Below are positions 34,834 through 43,003 of a DNA stretch of 54,318 nucleotides, one piece after another (within the stretch, counting starts at the first letter, position 1; every line of letters starts with the position of its first letter). The translations under genes were made by a program, and so were the position numbers. The notes under the pieces are model-generated. The model searched no databases and was not told the DNA's origin. It saw only the letters and a list, made by a program, of their open reading frames with translations. The stretch comes from an uncultured bacterium (GTDB lineage: Bacteria > Cyanobacteriota > Vampirovibrionia > Gastranaerophilales > Gastranaerophilaceae), in assembly GCA_949292185.1 (NCBI GenBank), contig CASEYP010000002.1, positions 110,142-164,459 of the forward strand. Reading direction: 5' to 3'.

Positions 34834-35286
34834 ATGGAGAAAAAAGTTATAACAACAAACAGAAAAGCTTTTCACGACTACATAATCACAGAAAAATATG
34901 TAGCCGGAATAGTTTTATCAGGAACAGAAATAAAATCCATACGTAAAAATGCAATAAATTTAAAAGACAGTTTTTGCAGAATAGAAGATAACGAAATATT
35001 CTTATATAACTGCCACATATCACCTTATGAACAAGGTAACAGATATAATCACAAAGCTGATAGAACAAGAAAACTTCTCCTAACAAAAAAAGAAATTCTA
35101 AAAATGCATTCTAAAATTAAAAAAGACGGCTATACAATAGTTCCACTGGAAGTTTTCATTATAAAAGGCTTTGCAAAAGTTGAAATAGGTCTTGCTAAAG
35201 GTAAAAAATTACACGACAAACGTGATGACATTGCAAAAAAAGACCAAAAACGAGAAATGGACAGAGCATCTAAACTTAGATACTAA
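34834..35286 (+). CDS. smpB: tmRNA-binding protein SmpB
   Basis: 150 residues, normal. SmpB delivers tmRNA to stalled ribosomes in trans-translation. Motifs: NRKAFHDYIITEKYVAGIVL, SGTEIKSIRKNAINLKDSFC, YNCHISPYEQGNRYNHKADR and GYTIVPLEVFIIKGFAKVEI, with the end KGKKLHDKRDDIAKKDQKRE, the basic tail that enters the decoding site. The tmRNA gene itself is not in this window. Open frames on the opposite strand are shadows of this gene. Confidence 0.97.
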   Translation: MEKKVITTNRKAFHDYIITEKYVAGIVLSGTEIKSIRKNAINLKDSFCRIEDNEIFLYNCHISPYEQGNRYNHKADRTRKLLLTKKEILKMHSKIKKDGYTIVPLEVFIIKGFAKVEIGLAKGKKLHDKRDDIAKKDQKREMDRASKLRY

Positions 35287-35306
35287 AATTTTTCCAAACA
35301 AAGCAT

Positions 35307-35337
35307 AAAAAAAACCTGACATCTTAAAGACATCAGG
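35307..35337 (-). terminator. Intrinsic terminator of the 57-aa gene
   Basis: On the minus strand CCTGATGTCT-TTA-AGATGTCAGG forms a 10-bp stem with two G-T pairs, followed by eight T. Read on the plus strand the two wobbles become mismatches, so it serves the minus-strand gene better than smpB. Confidence 0.8.
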
Positions 35338-35387
35338 GATAAAAATTTGTAGGGGAAAAATTAAATTGGAGTTATAAATAAAAAACT

Positions 35388-35561
35388 TTATGCTATATGC
35401 AACAATTGTTTGTTATATGCTGCAATAAAATTCATTTGTTCTAATAATAAATCTGATTTATCAACAAATGGTTGCTGAGTTGCTGCAACTGTTGTTGTTA
35501 CTTGATCTTTATAAATATCTTTTAATTTTTTATCTAACTTTTTTAAATTTGCTACTGCCAT
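35388..35561 (-). CDS. Small protein, 57 aa
   Basis: A short gene read directly from the minus strand. The product begins MAVANLKKLDKKLKDIYKDQ and ends NFIAAYNKQLLHIA. It is helical, with a basic N-terminus, a Thr/Ala/Gln middle and an amphipathic end. AAGAGAGATG precedes the ATG by about 9 bases, and a strong minus-strand terminator lies 50 bases after the stop, so it looks like a complete single-gene unit. No family is recognised. The end weakly recalls the C-terminal helix of flagellar rod proteins, but this is too short to prove anything. Confidence 0.6.
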   Translation of the reverse strand: MAVANLKKLDKKLKDIYKDQVTTTVAATQQPFVDKSDLLLEQMNFIAAYNKQLLHIA

Positions 35562-35644
35562 AATTTCATCTCTCTTCTTTTAATCATCTCTCGTATATAT
35601 ATAAAGTATATACTCATATATTAATTTCAGTATTTACTTTATTT

Positions 35645-35662
35645 GTTACATTTCGTAACATA
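35645..35662 (+). promoter_or_regulatory. HLR1-like box / inverted repeat in divergent intergenic region
   Basis: GTTACATT-TC-GTAACATA matches paired KTTACAWW at 15 of 16 positions. Part of it (GTTAC-ATTTC-GTAAC) is also a perfect 5-bp inverted repeat. It lies between the divergent 57-residue gene and the 729-residue gene and could control either. The alternative reading is a palindromic operator for an unrelated dimeric regulator. Confidence 0.35.
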
Positions 35663-35740
35663 AATAAAATAATTGTAAAAAATACGCAACTTCTTTAAAT
35701 ATCATGTTTTTATATACTTGTAGGGAAATAGGAAAGTAGC

Positions 35741-37930
35741 ATGTCTGATCAAACAATTAATTCATTAAATATTCCAAGCATACAGAATAATAAGCAAGTT
35801 GCGTTCAAACAAAATCCAACACCTGCAATGCAAGGGGGAACCGCAATGCAAGGTATACCTCAAAATGTTGGAGATACACAACTTGGAAACCGTGTAAAAA
35901 ACAGTTCTGATATGGCACAAAGTCCATATACATTACCAGTGGGCTTAGGAACTTGGTATTTAATAGCACAAGGAATGGACAAGTTCAGCAAAAAATGTAA
36001 CGGAACTTATGATGAAAGCATACTTGGTAAAATTACAGGAAAAGCTGACAAATTATCTGATAAAGTTACAAATAGTGCACTTTTTAAAAGTAGTTTCGGA
36101 CAATGGATTGGTAAAAGATACAATTCAATAAAAAGCTATTTAGACAGAGTTTCAAGCAATCCTAAAAACAGATTAATGTATGCTCTAAGAAACCACAGAA
36201 CAAATCCTGAATGCAAATTAGTAAAAGTACCTGCAGCAGGTTTGGATGGATTTTTGGAAGCTGATACAAAACAGGTTTTTGACGAATTTTTAAAACCTGC
36301 AAAACAAGCTGTTCAATTAAGACAATACGGGAAAGACAAAACTTATATTGATAACTTCTTGGATAGTGTTAAAGGATTATCTAAAGCTGAAAAACGCCTA
36401 AGATTACAAAATGAAGAATTAAAATACTTTAATATCGACCCAACTCAATTAGAAAATACATTTAATCAATTAGGTAAAAAAGATAGAATAAGATTGATTG
36501 CAGCCAAATTAAAAGAATTTGGTGAAAACATTGACAGAAGCAAACTAAGAGAACTTCTAAAAAATGAAGATGCAACCTTATTAAATAAATTTAAAGATTT
36601 AAAATTAAAAGAAGCCAAAATCACAAAAGGTTTAGGATTTGATTCTATTGCACATTATCAAAAACTAACCTCTGAAGATTACGCACTATCTCACATGGAT
36701 GAGTTATTAAATGTACTTAAAAAAGGTGATCCAAAATTAAAAATATCAATTTGGAAAAAAGACGGTACATTTGGAAAAATCTTTGGTCACTTACTTGGCA
36801 GAGATGTAGGTATTCAAGAATTAGCAAACAAATTTGAATTAACCTTAAAAACAGGAGCAAAAACTAAATTTGGTAAATTTGTAGGTAAAGCTTTTGGATA
36901 CTTAACAGAAGGTTGCACAAACAGATTTGCAGGTGGTAAGTTAGCCGTAGCAATGCAGGCATTTATCTTTGCAGATATGTTAATTCACACATTCCAAGCT
37001 CCAAAAGGTGAAAAAGGTAAAACATTAGTAGAAAGATTTGTAAATGACTTTACATACTTCTTAGCATTACCTTTAGGTATTTGGGCAATGCACAAAGTTG
37101 GCGGCTTAAAATACTTAGGAATGACAGCAGATCAAGTTAAATCATATAGACAAAACCTAAAATTATTCAACCAAAACCATAAACTATATGGTAAAAAGAT
37201 GTTTAAATTGCGTAAAAAAGCTTTAAACAAACAACTTATGGCAGGTGTAAAAAATCCATTCTTAGTAGCATTGAAAAAAGCAGCAAATTTATTAACTGTA
37301 GGTATTGAAAGAACAAAACCTTATATATCAAAAGACTCAGCTAACTTGAACTTATTAAGAAAATCAAAATATTGGGGCAAAAACGCTCTAGGTTATGGTA
37401 TAAGATTTGCAATACCAATGATGTTAATCTCACCACTAATTGCAAAATGGACAACAAAATTAACACATAAAATTTTTGGAAGACCAACCCAATCTGTTCT
37501 TGATGAAGACAAAGAAGAAAAAACAAACGATCCAAAAGCAACAAAACCGGCAACTCAAACTCCGGCACAAAACACTCAAAACCCTCAACAACCGGCAGGA
37601 GTAAATCAAAATTCAGTAAATACAACAACTCAAACAACAAAACCAACAACTGCACAAAATACAAATCCTCAGAATTATTCAAATTCAAACTTAATAAAAC
37701 AAAGACTAAATGGAGGTCAAATTCCTCAAATAAAACCACAAACTCAAACAACTACAAATAAAGAAAACAAAGATTCTAATAAAGAACAAGAACCAGTAAG
37801 GACATATATTCCATCTCCAATCGGCATGGTACCACCATCAAGCGCAAACACCTCAGCAGCAGACAGAGCACTTGCGAATGCTGACTTGGCAGAACAATCA
37901 ATAAATGAAACCTTAAAAGCTTTAAAATAA
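35741..37930 (+). CDS. Large unknown membrane-associated protein, 729 aa
   Basis: No family is recognised. Residues 1-65 are disordered and Gln/Asn-rich. A short hydrophobic stretch follows (LPVGLGTWYLIAQGM), then ~300 residues of helical charged sequence. Three hydrophobic segments occur at roughly 400-420 (LAVAMQAFIFADMLIHTF), 435-455 (FTYFLALPLGIWAMHKVG) and 545-570 (FAIPMMLISPLIAKW). The last ~150 residues are Thr/Gln/Asn/Pro-rich low complexity ending in a helix. There is no Sec signal peptide. GGGAAATAGGAAAG precedes the ATG. Disordered ends on a membrane core suggest a structural or secreted cell-surface protein. Confidence 0.7.
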   Translation: MSDQTINSLNIPSIQNNKQVAFKQNPTPAMQGGTAMQGIPQNVGDTQLGNRVKNSSDMAQSPYTLPVGLGTWYLIAQGMDKFSKKCNGTYDESILGKITGKADKLSDKVTNSALFKSSFGQWIGKRYNSIKSYLDRVSSNPKNRLMYALRNHRTNPECKLVKVPAAGLDGFLEADTKQVFDEFLKPAKQAVQLRQYGKDKTYIDNFLDSVKGLSKAEKRLRLQNEELKYFNIDPTQLENTFNQLGKKDRIRLIAAKLKEFGENIDRSKLRELLKNEDATLLNKFKDLKLKEAKITKGLGFDSIAHYQKLTSEDYALSHMDELLNVLKKGDPKLKISIWKKDGTFGKIFGHLLGRDVGIQELANKFELTLKTGAKTKFGKFVGKAFGYLTEGCTNRFAGGKLAVAMQAFIFADMLIHTFQAPKGEKGKTLVERFVNDFTYFLALPLGIWAMHKVGGLKYLGMTADQVKSYRQNLKLFNQNHKLYGKKMFKLRKKALNKQLMAGVKNPFLVALKKAANLLTVGIERTKPYISKDSANLNLLRKSKYWGKNALGYGIRFAIPMMLISPLIAKWTTKLTHKIFGRPTQSVLDEDKEEKTNDPKATKPATQTPAQNTQNPQQPAGVNQNSVNTTTQTTKPTTAQNTNPQNYSNSNLIKQRLNGGQIPQIKPQTQTTTNKENKDSNKEQEPVRTYIPSPIGMVPPSSANTSAADRALANADLAEQSINETLKALK

Positions 37931-37947
37931 TATTAGACATATAACTA

Positions 37948-37977
37948 TTTACAATAGAGATTGATATATGTTACAAT
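37948..37977 (+). promoter_or_regulatory. Promoter of the 6S-like RNA
   Basis: TTTACA (37948-37953), 18 bases, TACAAT (37972-37977): five of six matches to each sigma-70 element. The predicted start near 37984 is exactly the base where the terminal stem of the RNA begins. Confidence 0.65.
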
Positions 37978-37983
37978 AAAGTA

Positions 37984-38159
37984 AGCTCTATATAGGCGTT
38001 AATTTTGTTCCTACATTTATATAAATAGGGAGGGTTAACTCTCAAGACGCTGAAGTAGACCCGCCGATAAATTATCGCCAGCGGGAAACGGATTAGTCTA
38101 GGTTCCCACCCACCTGCGAGCCTAGCAGGTAACAAAATCCGCTTATATGGGGCTTTTTT
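37984..38159 (+). ncRNA. ssrS: Structured RNA, probably 6S RNA
   Basis: A 176-base region between genes with its own promoter. Its ends pair: AGCTCTATATAGGCG (37984-37998) with CGCTTATATGGGGCT (38140-38154, with G-T pairs), then ATTTTGTT with AACAAAAT. After a bubble comes GGGAGGG with CCCACCC, then TAGAC/GTCTA, CCCGC/GCGGG and CGATA/TATCG. The 3' strand carries CCTGCG and can also form ACCTGC/GCAGGT. A T-run follows the terminal stem directly, so it doubles as terminator. A long rod with a central bubble, paired ends and ~180 bases is the 6S RNA layout; 6S mimics an open promoter and holds RNA polymerase. I cannot confirm the family without a covariance model. Confidence 0.6.
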
Positions 38160-38222
38160 ATTAATAAATTGCGCAACCTTTTTTGATATGTTATAATGCG
38201 CATATAGGGGTACTTAGGGAAT

Positions 38223-39407
38223 ATGTCAAATAAAATCTCAACGCTAATTTTGTCTGATGAATTTTCTACAAACGAAGTTCTAAAACTGTTTGTAAGCGAA
38301 TTTGATAAACTTGATTTACTTGAACAGACAAAAGATTCTGCTGAGAGTTTAAACAAACTATCATCTATCAGCGGTAAATCAATATTCATTGTTGATTTGT
38401 CTACTTACAAACAAGAAAAACTTGATTTAATATTAAAAGTCACCCAAGAATGTAAAAATTGTAAGATTCTGGCACTTTCAGACAATCCTTCAGTTGATTT
38501 AATAATACAAATAATGAGAGCAGGAGCCAGAGAATTTGTTCCAATTCCTATTATAAAAAATGAACTTTTTGAAGCTATAAATAAAATTATTGCACAATTT
38601 GAAGAAGTAAAACCGAAAACTAACAAATGCAAAATAATCTCTGTATTTTCAAATAAAGGTGGTATCGGGAAAACTTCTATTGCAACAAACCTAGCATTGG
38701 AACTTTCAAAACTTACAAAAGAAAATGTTGCCCTAATTGATTTAAACTTTCAAATGGGTGATATCACAACATTTCTAGATTTGAAACCATCTTTTAATAT
38801 ATCCTATATGTTAGAAAATATAGATAAAATTAACGAAACCTTTTTACTAAGCACATTAGAACGATATAAAAACACATCACTATATGTACTTGCAGATCCG
38901 CCATATTTCAAACAGGCAGATAATATTCAGCCAAAACAAATTGCAAAACTTTTTAATACTTTAAAAGATACATTTTCATATATCATAATTGATGCAGAAG
39001 CAAGTTTTGACGGTAAAAATATTGCAGCTCTAGACAATTCTGATATGATACTTTTAGTCACAGTTGCAAACCTTCCGGCACTTCGCAATACACAAAGATG
39101 CCTTGAATTATTCGAAAGACTTGGCTACGACAAAAACAAGACAAAAATTATCGTAAACAGATATATGGAAAACGATGAAATAAAAGACGCAGATGTCGAA
39201 AAAGTTTTATCAAAACCTATATATTGGAAAATTCCAAACAATTACTTTGCAATGATGTCAGCAATAAATAAAGGAGTTCCGGTAAGCGTACTAAACAGTA
39301 ACTCAAACGTATCACAAAGTTATAAATGTCTTGCTCAAAATATTTCTGACAACTTGCTAAGAGAAAATATGGTAAAAAAATTTGAAAACATTTTAACAAA
39401 TCAATAG
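38223..39407 (+). CDS. CpaE/TadZ-like ParA-family ATPase with receiver-like domain
   Basis: 394 residues. The N-terminal ~125 form a receiver-like domain (IFIVDLST at the phospho-site strand, then ILALSDNPSVDLIIQIMRAG). The MinD/ParA-type ATPase follows, with deviant Walker A SNKGGIGKTS (143-152), VALIDLNFQMGDITTFLDL and YIIIDAEASFDGKN. This is the arrangement of CpaE/TadZ, which places Tad pilus machines at the cell pole. No cpaF or other tad gene is adjacent. The gene follows the 6S-like RNA and is linked to a 142-residue gene 8 bases downstream, which may encode a partner. Confidence 0.85.
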   Translation: MSNKISTLILSDEFSTNEVLKLFVSEFDKLDLLEQTKDSAESLNKLSSISGKSIFIVDLSTYKQEKLDLILKVTQECKNCKILALSDNPSVDLIIQIMRAGAREFVPIPIIKNELFEAINKIIAQFEEVKPKTNKCKIISVFSNKGGIGKTSIATNLALELSKLTKENVALIDLNFQMGDITTFLDLKPSFNISYMLENIDKINETFLLSTLERYKNTSLYVLADPPYFKQADNIQPKQIAKLFNTLKDTFSYIIIDAEASFDGKNIAALDNSDMILLVTVANLPALRNTQRCLELFERLGYDKNKTKIIVNRYMENDEIKDADVEKVLSKPIYWKIPNNYFAMMSAINKGVPVSVLNSNSNVSQSYKCLAQNISDNLLRENMVKKFENILTNQ

Positions 39408-39415
39408 GAGAAATA

Positions 39416-39844
39416 ATGGGACTATCTGAAAGATTTAAAGAAAAACTTGATACTAATGATATTTTTTCTAAAAAAACAACAAATACTGAAAGTATTTTAG
39501 AAAATCAGAACATAAAATTTATCTCAAAACCAATGGATATTGAGACTAAAAAAATACAACCTGACACAAAATCTATTTCTGAGAAAATAATCTCCGATAG
39601 CAATGAAAGACTTAATAATGAATCAACTCAATCTTTTTCTGCAATATCAGAGGACTTTGAAACTCGATTAATCAGCAAAATTAGAAAAATTCCATACTGG
39701 GAAGAATACTCAATTCAAAGACAAGAAAATATGATAAAATCTTATATTGATAAGAAATTAAAAACCATAGACAAATTAAACTACACGCAGGAAGAAAAAG
39801 CTGAACTTATACAAAATATTTTAGCACTTGCAAATAACAGATAA
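39416..39844 (+). CDS. Hypothetical protein downstream of cpaE, 142 aa
   Basis: The first ~85 residues are charged and probably disordered (Ser/Thr/Asn/Lys-rich). The last ~55 form a compact helical domain (LISKIRKIPYWEEYSIQRQE and NYTQEEKAELIQNILALANN). No family is recognised. It starts 8 bases after the CpaE-like gene with a TAGGAGAAATA site and is followed by a strong terminator, so the two form a closed two-gene unit. The tight pairing suggests it works with the ATPase, perhaps as an adaptor. That is inference from context. Confidence 0.65.
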   Translation: MGLSERFKEKLDTNDIFSKKTTNTESILENQNIKFISKPMDIETKKIQPDTKSISEKIISDSNERLNNESTQSFSAISEDFETRLISKIRKIPYWEEYSIQRQENMIKSYIDKKLKTIDKLNYTQEEKAELIQNILALANNR

Positions 39845-39860
39845 CTCATAAATAAATATA

Positions 39861-39897
39861 AAAAAGGCGGGATATTTTAAAAATATCCCGCCTTTTT
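39861..39897. terminator. Bidirectional intrinsic terminator
   Basis: A 17-bp perfect stem (AAAAAGGCGGGATATTT and complement) with a 3-base loop, T-rich on both strands. It separates the cpaE unit from the convergent membrane-protein gene. Confidence 0.93.
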
Positions 39898-39918
39898 GTC
39901 ATTTTTGAAACATTATAT

Positions 39919-40800
39919 CTATTCTATTTCCATAATATCTTTTTTATAAATTTCAACCAAATTATCAGCCATTGCAAATCCTGGAATAACCACAACATAA
40001 CTTTGAATAACTGCAAGAATCCATGTTGGTATAATTAACATTGACATAAATGTTAAAGAATAAACATCTGCTGATGAAACCATAGACATAACAAGAGAAT
40101 AAGCTATTACAAATAATCCTAATATAGATATTATAATAGAAGCTACAGTGCTTATAACAAGATTTACTAAAACATACTTCAAGGTTAAAACAACAGTATC
40201 TTTAAAAGACTTTTTAATATATTCAATTATTGCAAGAGGATTAAATAATTCCTTGTGATAAGTAAAATCCTGACTATATTTTATAAATACAAAGCCGATA
40301 AATGGAGTAAGTAAGAAAATCACAATTGACATTAGCGCAAATAACATAACAGCGAGAACTGATACCGCAATAAATATACCAATATTTTCTTTATATTGGG
40401 TCAAGCCATATACAAAAACAGAAATTGGAATACTATATAAAATCAAAGAAAACACCACATAATAAAAAGTCCAAACTATATATAACGGTAAAGCTTTTAT
40501 ACCTTTTGGCAAAGTTGCCCAAGTAACATCAGGAAGCCCGATTTCAGAATCATATCTTGATTTATAAAAATCCAAACTAAAGCCTGACATTGTAAGTAAT
40601 GGAATTATAGAAAGTATTAACACCACTACAGCTACTAATAATAAGGACAATACAATAAATGATGGAGTATCCTTATCAATAAAAGAAACAACAGCCATAG
40701 CTAACGAAGGTAAAAAAATCATTAATACTATATACCAATGACGTTTTACAATATTCTCGCCGCTATACAAATTTTTAAAAGTTTGTAGTAATTTTTCCAT
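39919..40800 (-). CDS. Multi-pass membrane protein (possibly DUF4013-like)
   Basis: 293 residues with about six to seven membrane helices. I choose the ATG at 40800, which has AGAAAGGTG just before it; the frame opens at 40830 but lacks a ribosome site there. Between helices it has LPDVTWATLPKGIKALPLYI, which resembles the loop of DUF4013-type membrane proteins, and later FNPLAIIEYIKKSFKDTVVL. No catalytic motif is seen. A 24-residue reading frame precedes it on the same likely transcript. Function unknown. Confidence 0.7.
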   Translation of the reverse strand: MEKLLQTFKNLYSGENIVKRHWYIVLMIFLPSLAMAVVSFIDKDTPSFIVLSLLLVAVVVLILSIIPLLTMSGFSLDFYKSRYDSEIGLPDVTWATLPKGIKALPLYIVWTFYYVVFSLILYSIPISVFVYGLTQYKENIGIFIAVSVLAVMLFALMSIVIFLLTPFIGFVFIKYSQDFTYHKELFNPLAIIEYIKKSFKDTVVLTLKYVLVNLVISTVASIIISILGLFVIAYSLVMSMVSSADVYSLTFMSMLIIPTWILAVIQSYVVVIPGFAMADNLVEIYKKDIMEIE

Positions 40801-40822
40801 AAAACACCTTTCTATAATTAAT

Positions 40823-40897
40823 CTAATCAATAGTAATATATTCTCTTACGAACTTAGGAAAACCTAAAATATATTTAAAATAACCAAAAATATTCAT
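40823..40897 (-). CDS. Possible 24-aa leader or small peptide
   Basis: A short frame, MNIFGYFKYILGFPKFVREY plus four residues, on the minus strand between a TATAAT (40919-40924) and the membrane-protein gene. GAGGT lies 9 bases before its ATG. It stops 22 bases before the next start. It could be a leader peptide or a small membrane peptide, but it is so short that chance is a real alternative. Confidence 0.3.
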   Translation of the reverse strand: MNIFGYFKYILGFPKFVREYITID

Positions 40898-40966
40898 AAT
40901 AACACTACCTCGCTAACAATTATAACGGAGAACTAAAAAAAAAACTTTAAACAAAAAGACTATGAA

Positions 40967-40984
40967 TTTACAAAAAGTTACAAC
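40967..40984 (+). promoter_or_regulatory. HLR1-like box at the uvrB promoter
   Basis: TTTACAAA-AA-GTTACAAC: paired KTTACAWW matching at 15 of 16 positions. The second repeat overlaps TTACAA, a possible -35, with TAAAAT (41002-41007) 18 bases later as -10. It suggests control of uvrB by the RpaB-like regulator. Confidence 0.45.
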
Positions 40985-41014
40985 AAAAACAAATTTTGTA
41001 ATAAAATATAGATT

Positions 41015-43003
41015 ATGGAGCACAGGGAATTTAAAATACATTCAAAATATAAACCTTCCGGAGATCAACCAAAGGCAATAAAAGAACTTGTAGATGGCGT
41101 AAAAAAAGGATACGACACCCAAACTTTACTTGGTATTACAGGATCCGGTAAAACCTTCACCATAGCAAATGTAATAGAACAAGTTCAAAAACCGACACTG
41201 ATAATTGCACATAACAAAACCCTTGCAGCTCAATTATATAACGAATTTAAAGAACTATTTCCAGATAATGCGGTAGAATATTTCATATCATACTATGATT
41301 ACTACCAGCCGGAAGCCTACATTCCAAGAACTGATACTTACATAGAAAAATCATCTTCCATAAATGAAGAAATTGATAGACTTCGCCACAATACCACAAG
41401 AAGTCTTTACGAAAGAGATGACGTAATTGTAATATCTTCAGTAAGTTGTATCTACGGTTTAGGACTTCCTGAAAACTACTTCAAAGGCGCAATCCAAATA
41501 AACGTCGGAGATGAAATAAATAGAGATGACCTTCTAAAACATTTCGTAAACGTCAGATACGAAAGAAATGATCTGGAATTAAAATGCTCAACATTCAGAG
41601 CCAGAGGCGATATTGTTGAAATAATGCCTGCTTATGAAAAAATTATCACAAGAATTTATTTTTTTGGTGATGAAATTGAAAAAATAGTAAAAATAGATAA
41701 TGTTACAGGTGAAATAATAGAAACTCCTAATTCTGTTGTAATTTATCCTGCAGTACACTACTTATCAGATGATGATAATGTTGATGAAACAATAGATTTG
41801 ATAAGAAAAGAATTGCAACAGCGCTTAGTTGAACTAAATAATGAAAACAAACTTATAGAAGCCCAACGCCTTGAACAAAGAGTTAAATACGACATCGAAA
41901 TGATAAAAGAAATGGGTTACTGTACAGGTATTGAAAATTATTCAAGAATAATAGAACGCAGACCACCTGGTTCAGCTCCTGCAACACTTTTAGATTATTT
42001 TCCAAAAGACTTTTTAACCGTAGTTGATGAATCACACGTAACACTTCCGCAAATTAAAGGAATGTCACACGGTGATGCCGCAAGGAAAAAAGTATTAGTA
42101 GACTATGGATTTAGATTACCGTGCGCGAAAGACAATAGACCCCTCACAAATGAAGAATTTTATAAAAAAGTTGGTCAAAAAATATACATATCAGCAACCC
42201 CTGCTGAATTTGAAAAAGAAACCTCAGAACAAATTGTAGAACAAATTATAAGACCAACAGGCTTACTAGATCCTAAAGTATCAGTTCGTCCAATAGAAAC
42301 CCAAATTCAAGATCTGAAAGCTGAAATCAAAAAGCGTACCGAAAAAGATGAAAGAATCCTTATTACAACTCTTACAAAAAGAATGGCAGAAGACCTAACA
42401 GACTTCTTCATTCAAGAAGGCATAAGAGTAAGATATCTTCACAGCGAAATAAAATCCATCGAAAGAGTTGAAATTCTAAGAGATTTACGACTTGGTGAAT
42501 TTGATGTTCTAATAGGTGTAAATTTATTAAGAGAAGGTCTTGATATTCCTGAAGTTTCACTTGTCGCAATTATGGATGCCGATAAAGAAGGATTCTTAAG
42601 ATCAGATACAAGTCTTATCCAAACAATAGGACGAGCAGCGAGAAATGCGTGTGGCGAAGTTATAATGTACGCAGACAAAATAACAGAATCAATGGATAGA
42701 GCGATAAAAGAAACCGAAAGAAGACGTAAACTTCAAATAGATTACAATCAAAAATACGGCATAATTCCTCAAACAATTAAAAAACCTATCGAAAACAACC
42801 TATTATCACTAGTTGCAAGCTATAGAGACCTTGAAGACATAGTTGCTGAAGAAATGGTTGATCTTGGAATTGAGAAAAAAGACCTGCCAAAACTTATTGA
42901 TAAACTTGAAAAAGATATGCACAAAGCCGCAAAAATCTTAGACTTTGAACGAGCAGCACAAATAAGAGATCAACTAAAAAAATTAAGAGAAATGAAAGAT
43001 TAA
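41015..43003 (+). CDS. uvrB: Excinuclease ABC subunit B
   Basis: DNA-damage verifying helicase-like subunit of nucleotide excision repair. 662 residues, full length. Walker A is GITGSGKTFTIANV, followed by the beta-hairpin region YYDYYQPEAYIPRTDTYIEK, Walker B VVDESHV, and C-terminal helicase motifs ITTLTKRMAEDLTDFF, GVNLLREGLDIPEVSLVAIM and QTIGRAARNACGEVIMYAD. The UvrC-binding UVR motif (DKLEKDMHKAAKILDFERAA) ends the protein. Its stop shares a TTAA with the stop of the convergent membrane-protein gene. Confidence 0.98.
   Translation: MEHREFKIHSKYKPSGDQPKAIKELVDGVKKGYDTQTLLGITGSGKTFTIANVIEQVQKPTLIIAHNKTLAAQLYNEFKELFPDNAVEYFISYYDYYQPEAYIPRTDTYIEKSSSINEEIDRLRHNTTRSLYERDDVIVISSVSCIYGLGLPENYFKGAIQINVGDEINRDDLLKHFVNVRYERNDLELKCSTFRARGDIVEIMPAYEKIITRIYFFGDEIEKIVKIDNVTGEIIETPNSVVIYPAVHYLSDDDNVDETIDLIRKELQQRLVELNNENKLIEAQRLEQRVKYDIEMIKEMGYCTGIENYSRIIERRPPGSAPATLLDYFPKDFLTVVDESHVTLPQIKGMSHGDAARKKVLVDYGFRLPCAKDNRPLTNEEFYKKVGQKIYISATPAEFEKETSEQIVEQIIRPTGLLDPKVSVRPIETQIQDLKAEIKKRTEKDERILITTLTKRMAEDLTDFFIQEGIRVRYLHSEIKSIERVEILRDLRLGEFDVLIGVNLLREGLDIPEVSLVAIMDADKEGFLRSDTSLIQTIGRAARNACGEVIMYADKITESMDRAIKETERRRKLQIDYNQKYGIIPQTIKKPIENNLLSLVASYRDLEDIVAEEMVDLGIEKKDLPKLIDKLEKDMHKAAKILDFERAAQIRDQLKKLREMKD

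Noticed and set aside
37948..37977. TTTACAAT and GTTACAAT pair as an HLR1 box at the 6S-like RNA
   Set aside because: The two copies are 22 bases apart, not 10, and they coincide with the -35 and -10 elements, which explains them better.
37984..38159. Cobalamin or other riboswitch, SRP RNA, or tmRNA
   Set aside because: No B12 box, no SRP tetraloop-type apical sequence and no encoded Ala-rich tag. The RNA has its own promoter and ends, and the downstream gene is not a typical riboswitch target.
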